64,000 nt of DNA from Paenibacillus sp. P25 (GCA_024704175.1 CP085629.1:1054001-1118000); one strand, 5' to 3'; counted from the stretch's first letter, positions 48,711 through 59,162 are shown. Program-made: numbers and translations. The notes: generated by a model not told the origin, from the letters alone.

Positions 48711-49673
48711 CTGTCTGAAGCCGTCTTGGAAGTCAAATCGCTAAAAACCGTTATTAAGGACAAGCGGCGGGAGTTAACCGTCGTCGACGGCATCGATTTT
48801 GCTATCAGGCCGCAGGAAGTCGTTGCCCTTGTCGGCGAGTCGGGTCGCGGGAAAAGCATGACTTCTCTCTCCATCATGCAGTCGCTGCCCCGAGCGGCGC
48901 AAATCGCCGGCGGCCAGATCCGTTTCGGGGGCCGCAACCTGGTAGGGCTGAACAAGCGAGTCATGTCCCGGATCCGGGGGCGGCAAATCGCCATGATCTT
49001 CCAGGAGCCGATGACTTCGCTTAACCCGGTGCTTACGGTCGGAACCCAGCTGACCGAAGCGATCGCCAGGCATCTCGGTATTCCCAAGGCGGAAGCGCTG
49101 GGGGAGGCGGAGTGGTGGCTGCATCGCGTCGGATTCCCGGAACCGGGCCGGACCCGGAAGGAATATCCGCACAGGCTGTCGGGCGGTATGCGCCAGCGCG
49201 TGATGCTGGCCATGGCGATGGCCTGCAGGCCATCGCTCCTTATTGCGGACGAGCCGACGACGGCCCTGGATGTCACCATTCAAGCGCAGGTGCTGGACTT
49301 GATCCGGGAGCTGACCCGGGAATCGGATATGTCGGTGCTGTTCATAACGCATGATTTGGGCGTTGTGGCCGAAATGGCGACCCGCGTGATGGTCATGTAT
49401 GCGGGTCGAATCGTGGAGACGGCGGATGTGAGGACGTTGTTTACGGAGGCCCGGCATCCGTACACCGTCGGGCCGCTTCAGTCTACGCCACGGATGAGAG
49501 GGGAGATCCGGAAGCTGGTTCCGATTCCCGGAAGTGTCCCTCCGCCCGGTTCCTTTGCACCGGGTCGCCGCTTTGCCGACCGCTGTCCGATGGCCCGGGA
49601 GGAATGCCGTAACAGCGAGCCCGAGCTGAGAGAAATTGACGCCGGGCATCAGGTCAGGTGCATCTTGGCTTGA
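48711..49673 (+). CDS. oppD: Oligopeptide/dipeptide ABC transporter ATPase (OppD-like)
   Basis: An intact ~320-residue ATPase. Walker A is GESGRGKSM, Q-loop MIFQEPMTSLNP, signature LSGGMRQRVMLAMAM, Walker B LLIADEPTTALDV and H-loop LFITHDLGVV. The oligopeptide-transporter C-terminal domain follows (RHPYTVGPLQSTPR, CPMAREEC). The start is uncertain: TTG 48726 has no good ribosome site, while CTG 48711, giving SEAVLEVKS, lies about seven bases after GGGGTGAT. It leads the cluster oppD-oppF-oppA-oppB-oppC, which imports peptides or nickel-like ligands; the substrate is not evident. Confidence 0.9.
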   Translation: MSEAVLEVKSLKTVIKDKRRELTVVDGIDFAIRPQEVVALVGESGRGKSMTSLSIMQSLPRAAQIAGGQIRFGGRNLVGLNKRVMSRIRGRQIAMIFQEPMTSLNPVLTVGTQLTEAIARHLGIPKAEALGEAEWWLHRVGFPEPGRTRKEYPHRLSGGMRQRVMLAMAMACRPSLLIADEPTTALDVTIQAQVLDLIRELTRESDMSVLFITHDLGVVAEMATRVMVMYAGRIVETADVRTLFTEARHPYTVGPLQSTPRMRGEIRKLVPIPGSVPPPGSFAPGRRFADRCPMAREECRNSEPELREIDAGHQVRCILA

Positions 49674-49704
49674 GAAAATTCATAAAAAGGGGGGATGGCG
49701 GAAC

Positions 49705-50668
49705 GTGAGCGCTCCGCTTCTGGAACTGAAGGAGGTCAGGAAATATTTCGGAATCGGCGGAAACCTAAGCAAAGGTACCGTCAAAGCGGTCGACGGCATC
49801 AGCTTCAGCTTGTTTGAAGGCGAAACGCTCGGCATTGTCGGCGAATCCGGCTGCGGCAAGTCGACGGTGGGCCGCTTGGTTTTGCGCCTGCTTGAATTGA
49901 CCGACGGTGAAATCCTGTTCAACGGAGCTTCGATCGGCCGGTGGAATGAACGCAGACTGCGGCCGGTCCGGAAGGATATGCAGTGCGTTTTCCAGGATCC
50001 CTACGCTTCGCTGAATCCCAGAATCACGGTAGGTAAAGCGATCGCCGAGCCGCTGGTCATCCAGGGAGGACTGAACTGGAGGGAGGCGCTGAAGCGGGCG
50101 GAGCGGTCGCTGGAGACGGTAGGACTCAGCGCGCAGGCGACCGGACTATATCCGCACGAATTTTCCGGCGGCCAGCGGCGGCTGGATTGCCATTGCGCGT
50201 GCGGTTGCTCTAAGTCCGAAGCTGATTGTGGCGGACGAGCCGGTATCGGCGCTGGATGTTTCGATTCAGGCGCAGATCGTGAACCTGCTCGGGGAGCTTC
50301 AGGAGAAGACCAGGGTATCTTACCTCTTCATTTCTCATAATTTGAGTGTAGTCCGGCATATCGCGAGCCGGGTGGCCGTCATGTATCTGGGACAGATTGT
50401 GGAGATCGCGGAGCGGGACCGGCTGTTTGACAGCCCCAGGCACCCGTATACCCAGGCGCCGCTGTCCTCGGTGCCGGAGCCGGGTGCGGAGCTTAGGCGC
50501 GAGCGTATTCTGCTCCGTGGCGAGGTGCCGAATGCGGCGGACCCGCCGCCAGGTCTGCCCGTTCCACCCCCGCGCCCGCATGCGGAGGAACGCCGCCGGA
50601 AGGAGAAGCCCGCTCTAAGGGAATGGGCGGCAGGGCATTCGGCGGCCTGCCATCTACTGTCTTCTTAA
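49705..50668 (+). CDS. oppF: Oligopeptide ABC transporter ATPase (OppF-like), frameshifted
   Basis: About 321 residues. Walker A is GESGCGKST, Q-loop CVFQDPYASLNPR, signature EFSGGQRR, Walker B LIVADEPVSALDV and H-loop LFISHNLSVV. A frame change near 50173 falls exactly within the signature-to-Walker B interval (GGQR to AIARAVALSPK). Near 50560-50590 the text reads PPGLPVPPPRPHAEER, whereas another frame gives the usual CPFHPR, so two nearby errors may be there. It starts GTG 49705 after GGGGGGATGG. It forms the second ATPase of the Opp-type pump with oppD. Confidence 0.87.
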
Positions 50669-50695
50669 TCCATGAGCAAAGAAAGGGGAATGCGC

Positions 50696-52355
50696 ATGTT
50701 ATTTCGTAAATGGAGCAAATCCGGCAAGCTGGCGCTGGCGGCCGTCCTGACCGGCGTACTAATCCTGACAGCCTGTACCGGAGGCGGCACTTCCGTCCCC
50801 CCAGACAAGCCCGCCGATCCTCCTGCCGGCGATCCGTCCAAGAAAGAAAAGCTGGACACCGGCGAAATCACGACTGCTTATTTAACCGATCCGCAGGGCT
50901 TCATCCGCTTTTGGGCTACGACGACAACGTCCAGCGAATTGATTGAGCTCGTGTTCAGTTCACTGTACCGTTTTGACGAGAAGCAGAACATCGTGCCGGA
51001 TTTGGCTGTAGGCCAGCCGCAGTTTTCCGCCGATAAGCTGGAGATGACGGTGAAAATCCGCGATAACGCCAAGTTTTCGGACGGGAAGCCGGTTACGGCG
51101 GACGATGTCGTGTTCACCTACAACATTCCGATCCACCCGGATTATAAGGGCCCGCGCAAAGGCGCGTTCACGAAGGTGGCGAAGGTCGAGAAGGTGGACG
51201 ATACCACCGTGAAATTCACGTTCAAGGAGCCCCATGCCGGTTACATCGATATGATGATCTACAATATTCTTCCGCAGCACCTGCTGAAGGATGTGGCTGT
51301 GAAGGACATGGACAAATCGTCTTTCGTCAAGCGACCGGTCGGCTCCGGCCCCTTCAAGCTGGAGGAGTGGAAGCAGGGCCAGTACCTGCGTTTTGTGCGC
51401 AATGAGAACTATTATGGCGGCAAGCCGGCCATTGAGAAGGTGACGGCAAAGATCATTCCCGACGCCAACGCGATGATGGCACAACTGCAGACCGGCGAAA
51501 TCAACGTCGTCTCCGTACCCGCAGATAACTTGCAGGCGATGGAGCAGTTTGCCAAGACCTCAGGCAAGATCAAGCTGCAAAAAGGCATCGGCACCGGCGT
51601 GTACATGTTCGTCGCCTGGAATCTGACGAACCCGCTGTTTCAGGATAAAGCGGTGCGCCAGGCTCTTACCATGGCGATCGACCGGCAGGGCATCGTTGAC
51701 AATGTAGTTGAGGGACAAGGGAAGCTGGTGAACAGCCAGACCGCTCCGACCTACTGGAATTATACCGATAATGTGCCGAAATTCCCCTACGATCCGGAGA
51801 AGGCGAAGAAGGTGCTGGAGAGCGCAGGCTGGAAGGATACGGACGGCGACGGCATTTTGGACAAAAACGGCCAGAAGTTCGAGTTCGAAATGCAGAGCAT
51901 TCAAGGCAATAAGGTTCGCGAGAAAGCCGTTACGGTCATCCAGCAGCAGACTGAAAAAGATCGGGATCAGCGTGCAGCCCCGGATCGTGGAAGGCTCCGC
52001 TTTTACGAAGAATTGGTCGAGCAAAAATTTCACCGCCCTCTATCACGGCTGGAGCATCTCCGGGGACCCGAATCCGAAAAGCATCTGGCATTCCTCCGAG
52101 ATTGAGACGGGTTCGAATTACGTTTCTTATAAGAACCCTGAGGTCGATAAACTGATCGACGAGGACCTCGGTACGTTCGACATGAACAAACGCAAAGAGT
52201 CGCTTGCCAAGATCGATGCTTTGATCGCGGAGGATCAGCCTTATACGTTCCTTTATTCGCCCACGACCACCATGGCTTATCCCGCCAATCTGGAAGGCTT
52301 CAATCCGAACCGAGACAGCCTTCGTGAAGTCGAAAAGTGGTATTTTACGAAATAA
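50696..52355 (+). CDS. oppA: Oligopeptide-binding lipoprotein (OppA family), frameshifted
   Basis: About 553 residues. It starts ATG 50696 after AAAGGGGA and has a lipoprotein signal GVLILTAC|TGG, cysteine near residue 25. Family-5 binding-protein marks include FSDGKPVTADDVVFTYN, GSGPFKLEEWKQGQYLRFVRN, DKAVRQALTMAIDRQ and EKAKKVLESAGWKDTDGDGI. A frame change near 51955 leads to the C-terminal lobe ALYHGWSISGDPNPKSIWHS and ENYVSYKNPEVDKLIDE-like sequence. It captures peptides outside the cell for OppBC. It lies between the ATPase and permease genes, 28 bases after oppF. Confidence 0.9.
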
Positions 52356-52389
52356 CCGAGGACTCTATTATAGAAAGAAGTGACCTCTG

Positions 52390-53359
52390 TTGGCTCGTTA
52401 CGCCCTGAAACGTTTGCTGAACGCCATTCCCATTCTTATAGGCATTACGATCATTTCGTTCGTGATCATTCATATGGCTCCGGGCAGCCCGCTCTCCCAA
52501 TATATCGACGATCCGACCCTGAAGGCGGAAGACAAAGCGAATTTGATTAAGTCTTACGGGCTCGATCAACCGCTCCATATCCAATACTGGAAATGGGTCA
52601 GCGGGTTGGTGCAGGGCGATTTCGGGACTTCGTTCCTGAAAAACCGGCCGGTATCCGAGCTGATCGGGGAGCGGCTTCCGAACACACTGCTGCTTACCGT
52701 CACCAGCTTTGTGCTCGCGATGGTCATCGCCGTACCGCTCGGCATCCTCTGCGCCGTGAAAGAAAATTCCCGGTTCGATCAGCTGGTATCGGCCGTCACC
52801 TTCGTCGGTATCTCCATTCCGGGATTTTGGCTCGGCCTGCTGCTCATGATGTTCTTCGCCGTCCGTCTCGGCTGGTCGCCGTCCGGGGACTTCAGACCAT
52901 CAACGCACCGTTTCGTCTGACCGACCGGGTGCTTCATCTGATCCTGCCGGTGTTCACGATCGCCTGCTCCGAGATCGCCGTCTGGATCCGGTATGTCCGC
53001 TCCAGCATGCTGGAGGTCCTTCATCAGGATTATATGCGAACGGCTAAAGCCAAGGGGCGCGCAGCGGCCGCATTCTGGTGGTTCACGGGTCGCGGAACGG
53101 CCTTCTTCCGCTCGTGACGCTGTTCGGGCTCTCGCTTCCCGGATTTTTCGGAGGCTCGGTGATCGTGGAAACGATCTTCAGCATCCCGGGGATGGGGCGG
53201 CTCTTCACCGAGGCGGCTTTTCAGCGGGATTATCCGGTGATTTTCGCCGTGACGACGCTGGTCGCTTTCCTCTATGTCCTGGGCAGTATCCTGTCCGATC
53301 TCTCTTACGCGCTTCTGGATCCCCGGGTCAGCTACAGCAAAAGCGAAGTGAAGGTGTGA
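52390..53359 (+). CDS. oppB: Oligopeptide ABC transporter permease (OppB-like), frameshifted
   Basis: About 322 residues with six helices. It starts TTG 52390 ([18 protein letters not shown]), typical for OppB/DppB. Frame changes near 52890 (after LGWSPSGDF) and 53075 (after RTAKAKG) join three frames. The EAA-like loop is [10 protein letters not shown], continuing with [20 protein letters not shown] and [16 protein letters not shown], the permease signature. It pairs with oppC, four bases downstream, in the membrane channel of the peptide importer. Confidence 0.88.
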
Positions 53360-53363
53360 CGCT

Positions 53364-54251
53364 ATGAACACAGCGGTTTCCATGAACAGCCGGAAGTCGA
53401 ATGCTACCTTACCCGCGAAACGGGAAAATCGGGCCTGGGAACGGTTTAAGAGCAACCGGCTTGCGCTCATCAGCCTGATTATTATGGCGGCGCTTATTCT
53501 TCTGGCGCTCCTCGCGCCGGTGATCGCCCCGTACGACCCGGCGGACCAGGATTTGATGAACCGGCTGCGGCCGCCGAGCCGGGAGCATTGGTTCGGCACG
53601 GACGATCTGGGACGCGATCTTCTCAGCCGGGTGCTGTACGGCGCGCGGGTGTCGCTTGCCGTGGGGATTTTCTCGGTCCTGCTTAACGTCGTGATCGGAG
53701 TGGTTGTCGGCTCGCTCGCCGGCTATTACGGAGGCCGGCTGGACAGCCTTCTGATGCGCTTCGCCGACATACTGCTGGCGTTTCCGAACTTTTTCGTGCT
53801 GATTACAGTAGTTACCCTGCTGAGGCCGAGCTTATTCAATATTATCGTCGTCTTCGTCGTCTTCGGCTGGATGGGGAAGGCGAGGCTCTTGCGGGGGCAA
53901 ATCATGTCGGTCAAGAACCGCGAGTTCGTCGATGCCGCCCGGACGATCGGAATGTCCGACTTTCGCATCATCTTCGTGCATATTCTGCCGAACGCTATCG
54001 CGCCGGTCATTATCTCAGCCACGCTGCAGATGGGCTCGATGATTCTCACGGAGTCCAGTCTGAGCTTCCTCGGCCTCGGGATCCAGCCGCCGACCGCAAG
54101 CTGGGGGAATCTGCTCCAAAGCGCGCAGAGTCTCACGATCATGACCAAAGCGCCGTGGTATCCGTTCATTCCGGGCTTCATGATTTTCCTTACGATCATG
54201 TGCTTCAATTTTATCGGGGACGGGCTTCGCAGTGCGCTCGATTCGAGGTAG
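53364..54251 (+). CDS. oppC: Oligopeptide ABC transporter permease (OppC-like)
   Basis: An intact 295-residue protein. The N-terminal OppC segment (AWERFKSNRLALISLIIMAA) is followed by HWFGTDDLGRDLLSRVLYGAR, the conserved signature of OppC/DppC. The EAA loop is EFVDAARTIGMSDFRIIFVH followed by ILPNAIAPV, and the C terminus has ESSLSFLGLGIQPPTASWGNLL. It has six helices. It is the last gene of the Opp-type operon, followed by a palindromic element and then a terminator. Confidence 0.95.
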   Translation: MNTAVSMNSRKSNATLPAKRENRAWERFKSNRLALISLIIMAALILLALLAPVIAPYDPADQDLMNRLRPPSREHWFGTDDLGRDLLSRVLYGARVSLAVGIFSVLLNVVIGVVVGSLAGYYGGRLDSLLMRFADILLAFPNFFVLITVVTLLRPSLFNIIVVFVVFGWMGKARLLRGQIMSVKNREFVDAARTIGMSDFRIIFVHILPNAIAPVIISATLQMGSMILTESSLSFLGLGIQPPTASWGNLLQSAQSLTIMTKAPWYPFIPGFMIFLTIMCFNFIGDGLRSALDSR

Positions 54252-54315
54252 GAGTGGAGGACCGGGAGCCCACCAAGTTGTTAAGAAAGCGATCGGTAAG
54301 GAAAAGTTACGAGGC

Positions 54316-54436
54316 GGTGGGGTATCCACTTCCGGTCGCTGCCCATCTGCAGGAAATATTTATTGGAAGCCGCTTTAAAGCGGTTATTTCCCGCAGACAA
54401 AGGCGAACGCTGCGCTCCTCCAGTGGATACCCCACC
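54316..54436. repeat. 121-bp concentric imperfect palindrome (MITE/REP-like)
   Basis: The outer arms GGTGGGGTATCCACT (54316-54330) and AGTGGATACCCCACC (54422-54436) are a perfect 15-bp inverted repeat. An inner pair TCTGCAGGAAATA/TATTTCCCGCAGA and a central CCGCTTTAAAGCGG (54370-54383) share the same centre near 54376, so the whole unit can fold into one long hairpin. It lies between oppC and its apparent terminator. No coding capacity is evident. Its form is that of a small non-autonomous mobile or extragenic repeat; other copies cannot be sought here. Confidence 0.8.
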
Positions 54437-54479
54437 TACGTATCTATCTCTTCCAACAGTACTTTCTCAAAACACAAGA

Positions 54480-54508
54480 ACCGGGGAGCCCCCGGTCCTT
54501 TTTATTTT
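54480..54508 (+). terminator. Rho-independent terminator of the opp operon
   Basis: ACCGGGG (54480-54486) pairs with CCCCGGT (54490-54496), three-base loop, followed by CCTTTTTATTTT. It overlaps the end of the convergent small gene. Confidence 0.85.
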
Positions 54509-54723
54509 GGATATTTTCTTTCACTGGAGGATTCCTGCTTGGAGGCTTCTTTATGCTTTTCTTCCTCCTGCTCCAGGTTGACATCCTCCACAGGGATCGG
54601 ATCGACGGTCCGCTCGCTGACGAACTTGTCGAACAGGCTTTCCTTCTCCGTCGGATACTGCTCCGGGTGGTCGCGTTTGGTTTTCGGCCCTACGGGATCC
54701 GGACTCTTCTCAAATTCGTTCAT
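54502..54723 (-). CDS. Small acidic hydrophilic protein
   Basis: A 73-residue, highly charged protein with no membrane span (DPVGPKTKRDHPEQYPTEKE, VEDVNLEQEEEKHKEASKQE). ATG 54723 follows GAGGTGA at five bases, a strong site. Composition is typical of small, likely disordered proteins of spore formers, but no family was recognised. It converges on the opp operon and shares its terminator region. Confidence 0.65.
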   Translation of the reverse strand: MNEFEKSPDPVGPKTKRDHPEQYPTEKESLFDKFVSERTVDPIPVEDVNLEQEEEKHKEASKQESSSERKYPK

Positions 54724-54833
54724 GGGGCTCACCTCTTCCTTCGGTTGATATATGTTAATACCTTTTATTCGAGGCTATTAAACATATCACCGGTCCTAAC
54801 GCGTCGTCGGAAAGAGGGGGAAGCCCTGTTCCT

Positions 54834-55361
54834 TCAAGGATGGCTCGACAGCCAATGCTGTTCCAATTCGTTCTTCTGACGCAAATGATGGCGAAAATGC
54901 ATCCCGATCAGCTCGAACCACTCGCGTCCGTTCAGCCAGCCAAAGCCGTCGTGCTTCACTTTGCCCTCGGGAGGTGTCGTCTCCAGGATCTTTTCCCATT
55001 CTTTCATCCTCAGCACAACTTGATCCAGCCCGTGCATCAGGTCATCTTTGCTTGCCGTATTGTCGGGCGAGTTTTCAGGCCCGTCCGGCGGCTTAATTTT
55101 AACCGGCGGGAATCCGCCAAGCCGGAACAATTCCTCGCCGCCCTCCGTCTTCCCGAGCTCCTGCCCTTCGCCGGATTCCGCACACTTTTCCACCATGTCA
55201 AGGTAATCCAGAGCAGTGAGGATCATGTGATCATACAGCTGGCAGAGCGACCAAGTCCCTTCCGCCGGGATATGCCTCAGCTGCTCCGGCGAGTAGCGCA
55301 GCAAATTCATTTTGTAGGCATCAATAACACGGTAGGCCTCCATTGTTTTCAATTGGCTCAA
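54834..55361 (-). CDS. DinB-like protein (DinB_2 superfamily)
   Basis: An intact ~175-residue protein. The metal-ligand pattern of the DinB_2 fold is visible: WSLCQLYDHMILTALDYLDM near residue 40 and GMHFRHHLRQKNELEQHW near the C terminus. It starts TTG 55361 (MSQLKTMEAYRVIDAYKMN), because AAAGGAG lies eight bases upstream; that site overlaps the stop of the VOC gene before it, so the two are co-translated. Function is unknown, but such proteins often act in thiol metabolism or stress. Confidence 0.85.
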   Translation of the reverse strand: MSQLKTMEAYRVIDAYKMNLLRYSPEQLRHIPAEGTWSLCQLYDHMILTALDYLDMVEKCAESGEGQELGKTEGGEELFRLGGFPPVKIKPPDGPENSPDNTASKDDLMHGLDQVVLRMKEWEKILETTPPEGKVKHDGFGWLNGREWFELIGMHFRHHLRQKNELEQHWLSSHP

Positions 55362-55375
55362 CGGGAGAACTCCTT

Positions 55376-55771
55376 TCACGCCAGGTCGTGGGCGATTTCC
55401 CAAATGTGGCCTGCGGGATCGGTGAAGCTGGCGGTCCGGATTCCCCAAGGCCGGTTCATCGGGCCGTTCAATAGAGGGATTCCGCGCCGCGTCAGCTCTT
55501 CGCAAACCGTGTCCACATCGTCCACGCGGATGGTGAACTGGAAGCGCGATCCGGTCTCGCGTCCGGCGACGGCGGCGGGCCCGATCAGTCCGGGAGCCTC
55601 GGAGACCTTAAGCAGATTAACGCACATGTTTCCAAAATCGAATACGGCGGAATTTTCATCCTCATAGACGGTGGTTAAACCAAAGACATCCTGGTAAAAC
55701 GGCTTCGTCAGCTGCAAATCCTCGACGAACAGGGTAATCACATCGACCTGCTTTCTTCCCCAAGCGACCAT
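55376..55771 (-). CDS. VOC/glyoxalase-family protein
   Basis: An intact 131-residue protein of the glyoxalase/bleomycin-resistance/dioxygenase fold. It shows the two beta-alpha-beta modules: VDVITLFVEDLQLTKPFYQD and, in the second, FTIRVDDVDTVCEELTRRG and ASFTDPAGHIWEIAHDL, the last with the usual metal-binding glutamate. ATG 55771 follows GAGGTG at five bases. It forms a two-gene unit with the DinB-like gene, 14 bases apart. The substrate is not known. Confidence 0.88.
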   Translation of the reverse strand: MVAWGRKQVDVITLFVEDLQLTKPFYQDVFGLTTVYEDENSAVFDFGNMCVNLLKVSEAPGLIGPAAVAGRETGSRFQFTIRVDDVDTVCEELTRRGIPLLNGPMNRPWGIRTASFTDPAGHIWEIAHDLA

Positions 55772-55960
55772 TGCGGCACCTCGCCTCAAGTTATGGTTTA
55801 TACTCCAGCTTCAACTATATCACAAATCGGGATCGGCATATTTCTTCCGAATTGCTGTCTTTCATTGGAGGGTCGCGTCTCAAAACAGCAGAATAGTGCA
55901 GGAACTTAGCTTGATCGGTTATTCCCATGCCGCCAAACGATACATTATAATAACAGACAT

Positions 55961-56022
55961 AAAACAATACATACAAATGTAAACGGTTAAATGTAAGCGT
56001 TGACTATTGTGTGTATTGTTTT
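55961..56022 (+). promoter_or_regulatory. Inverted repeat upstream of the PL11 lyase
   Basis: AAAACAATACATAC (55961-55974) is the near-perfect (13 of 14) inverse of GTGTGTATTGTTTT (56009-56022). It encloses the two cre-like sites. It could be a site for a specific regulator (AraC or LacI type), which is inference. Confidence 0.5.
55977..56005 (+). promoter_or_regulatory. Two overlapping cre-like (CcpA) sites
   Basis: ATGTAAGCGTTGACT (55991-56005) fits the consensus WTGNAANCGNWNNCW at every position. ATGTAAACGGTTAAA (55977-55991) fits at all but one. The second contains TTGACT, a possible -35 box. Catabolite repression of the lyase is expected. Confidence 0.65.
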
Positions 56023-56058
56023 GTTTTTAAGAGTGACCAGACGAAGGAGGATTCGGTA

Positions 56059-58313
56059 GTGTCAAAGAAGAAGCGGTTAAAGAAAGCGGGGGCTCTGCTC
56101 CTTACGGCGACCTTATGTCTTCCGGGAACGGCGGCCATGGCGGCCCCGGAGCCTGCGAATGCATCGGTATCATCCGTGTTCCAGCGCCAGATGGAGTACT
56201 TGGACCGCGGCCTGGTGGCGGTAAAAACGGACGGCGGCGTCTTCGTCAGCTGGCGTCTGCTGGGGAATGAACCGGATGCGATTGCATTCAACCTGTACCG
56301 CGACGGGAAGAAAATCAACCCCGAGCCGATCACGACCAGCACCAATTATCAGGACGCCGGAGGAAGCGCGCCTCCACTTATTACGTCCGGGCGATTGTGG
56401 ACGGCCGCGAGCAGCCGCCTTCCGGGACCGTGAAGGTGTGGGGAACGAACTATCTCGACGTTCCACTGCGGAAGCCGGCGGACGGCGTCAATCCCGACGG
56501 CTCCAAGTTCACTTATAACGCCAATGATGCGAGCGTCGGCGACCTGGACGGGGACGGGCAGTACGAGATCATCGTGAAATGGGACCCCTCGAATTCAAAG
56601 GACAATTCGCAGGACGGCGTAACCGGTGAAGTGTTTATCGACGCCTACAAGCTGGACGGCACCTTCCTCTGGCGCATCAGCCTGGGCAAAAATATCCGCG
56701 CAGGCGCGCACTATACGCAGTTCATGGTCTACGATTTGGACGGTGACGGGAAGGCCGAGGTGGCATTCAAGACGGCAGACGGTACAAGAGACGGTACGGG
56801 GAAAGTGATCGGCGACCCGAATGCGGATTACCGCAATGCTAAAGGGCGGGTGCTGGACGGTCCGGAGTATTTGACGGTGTTTGACGGGTTGACCGGCAAA
56901 GCGCTCTACACCACCGATTATGATCCGCCCCGCGGGAAGGTAACGGACTGGGGGGATAACTACGGAAACCGGGTGGACCGTTTTCTGGCGGCTATTGCCT
57001 ATCTGGACGGTAAAACGCCAAGTTTGGTCATGGCCCGCGGCTATTACACGCATACGGTGCTGGTGGCCTACAACTGGCGCGACGGCAAGCTGACGAAGCT
57101 GTGGAAATTCGACAGCAACGGCAATCCGGACTATGAGGCGCAGGGCAACCACAACCTGAGCGTTGCCGATGTTGACGGGGACGGGAAGGACGAAATCATT
57201 TACGGGGCCATGACGATCGACGATAACGGGCAAATCCTGTACAGCACCAAGCTCGGCCATGGAGATGCGCTGCATGTCGGCGATTTGGATCCCGACCGGC
57301 CGGGCCTCGAGGTATTCAAGGTCGACGAGCATACGAACGCTCCTTACGGCGCGGCGCTGTGGGATGCCAAGACGGGTCAGGTCCTGTGGGGCGTATACAC
57401 GGGCAAAGATACCGGAAGAGGGATGTCCGCGGATATTGACCCGAGATACAGGGGCGAAGAGCAGTGGGCGGCCGCCGGTGTCGGTTTGCGCAGCGTCAAA
57501 GGCGAAAAAATCGGCAGCACCTCTCCATCTTCCATCAACTTCGGCATTTGGTGGGACGGCGATTTGCTCCGTGAGCCGCTGGATCATAACTACAATTCGA
57601 GCATAGGGGCAGGTCCCGGGAAGATTGACAAATGGGATTATGTGAATGGCAAAACCGTCAATCTGCTGACCGCAGACGGCACGCTCTCCAACAATTCGAC
57701 GAAAGGCACTCCCAGCCTGCAGGCGGATATTCTGGGAGACTGGCGGGAGGAAGCGGTATGGCGGACGGCGGACAGCTCCGCGCTGCGGATTTATACGACA
57801 ACAAGCTTAACCGATCACCGGATCTATACGCTGATGCACGACCCGGTCTACCGGCTTGGCGTCGCTTGGCAGAATGTCGCTTATAACCAGCCGCCGCACA
57901 CCGGCTTCTATCTCGGCGACGGAATGGCGGCCCCGCCGAAGCCGAACATGTACACGGCGGTCATTCCGGCCAAGGCGGATTTGAATCCGCAAACGCTGAG
58001 CCTGAAGAGCAAGGGAGGCGCGAATTCATTTACCGCCTACCTAGAGCTCCCGACGGAGTATGATGCCTCACAGATCGACGTTTCCACCGTTACGTTCCAA
58101 GTTTACGGCAAGAGCATTCCGGCTCAGCCTGCGCCGACAGCCGTAGGCGATGAGAACGGGAACGGCGTTCCGGATCTGATGGTGAAACTCGACCGACAGA
58201 AGGTCATTGAGGCACTTGGGGGATCTCAGGGCGACACCGTTATTCGGGTAACCGGCCGATTAAGGGACGGGAGCCCGTTCAGCGGGACCGGCCGATTGAA
58301 TGTAATCCGTTAG
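56059..58313 (+). CDS. Rhamnogalacturonan endolyase (PL11, YesW/YesX-like), frameshifted
   Basis: About 751 residues. It starts GTG 56059, eight bases after AAGGAGG, and has a signal peptide (KKRLKKAGALLLTATLCLPG) ending near AMA|APE. The mature enzyme has RQMEYLDRGLVAVKTDGGVF, then, after a frame change near 56370, the calcium-binding DLDGDGQYEIIVKWDP, FMVYDLDGDGKAEVAFKTAD and ADVDGDGKDEIIYG loops of the eight-bladed propeller and GIWWDGDLLREPLDH. The family cleaves the rhamnose-galacturonate backbone of pectin's hairy regions. The C terminus has an extra domain (~160 residues, VTFQVYGKSIP). It is preceded by cre-like sites and followed by a terminator. Confidence 0.92.
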
Positions 58314-58318
58314 TAACA

Positions 58319-58362
58319 GAGCAGGGAGGCTCGCTGATGCAGCGGCTTTCCTGTTCTTTTTT
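58319..58362 (+). terminator. Rho-independent terminator of the PL11 gene
   Basis: GAGCAGG (58319-58325) pairs with CCTGTTC (58350-58356) with one G-U, extended by GC-rich inner pairs, followed by TTTTTT. It starts six bases after the stop. Confidence 0.75.
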
Positions 58363-58425
58363 CTGGAAAAAATGGCACAAAATACGGTGGAAACGCGTCA
58401 GGTGGTAATAGGGAGGGAGACGTTA

Positions 58426-59162
58426 TTGAGAAAACCATGGGTTCTTGGACTTTCATATGTATCGTGTTATCGTCATGTTCCAACGCCGTGAACAACCCCG
58501 ATAGTCCATACCCTTATGCAGTTAGTATCCACTTCGCGCATGCCATACATTGGAACAGCATACAGTACATGAGGAATGATGACAGCGATCTTTCCAACCT
58601 GAGAAGAGGAAAAAAGCTCGGTGAAGTCCATATGTTGTCGGGAAACGCATGTCTTGGTCTCGATTATCGGATGAAGGATGGAGACGCCACCCTGCTGCCT
58701 GAAGGAACGGCGATCTATGAGGTAGTCGGCTACAAACCGGAGTACCGTCTGCTTGCAAACGGCGAGCTGTATGAAGCTTCCGGGCATCCGGACGCGAAAA
58801 CGATAGGGGACGTATACGACATTGCCGGGAAAACCGCAAAGGTAAGCTTTGAAGGCGCCGGTGACGGATCGCCTGTTTCCGAATTTACAGCCGAGACAGC
58901 CTTGCAATTCGCGGAGGAATATCTAAGGTCGCCTTTTGTCGGTTTTGATGAAATCTATAAGACGCATCCGGGCGGTGACCCGGTCATCCTAAGAATCCGT
59001 TTGAAGGACGGCTCCTCGTTTCGCGTAAGCTACTGGCTGGATGCGAATGCCATTACGCCGGGGGCTTTCGGTACGGATCGGCTGAGGACGATCGTTACAG
59101 CTCAGCAAAAGCGTCCAGGGCAAGAAGGTCGATCACCCGGTCCGCCGGTACCGGTTCGCTGA
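58426..59162 (+). CDS. Lipoprotein of unknown function, start uncertain
   Basis: About 240 residues. A lipoprotein signal FICIVLSSC|SNA is followed by a mature part with GKKLGEVHMLSGNACLGLDY, EGTAIYEVVGYKPEYRLLA and ETALQFAEEYLRSPFVGFDE, resembling small extracytoplasmic proteins of Bacillales. The open frame starts at ATG 58437 without a good ribosome site. TTG 58426 (MRKPWVLGLS) has GGAGG nine bases before it and would join the signal after a one-base change near 58460. The end overlaps the convergent GGDEF-EAL gene by 68 bases. No family recognised. Confidence 0.65.
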
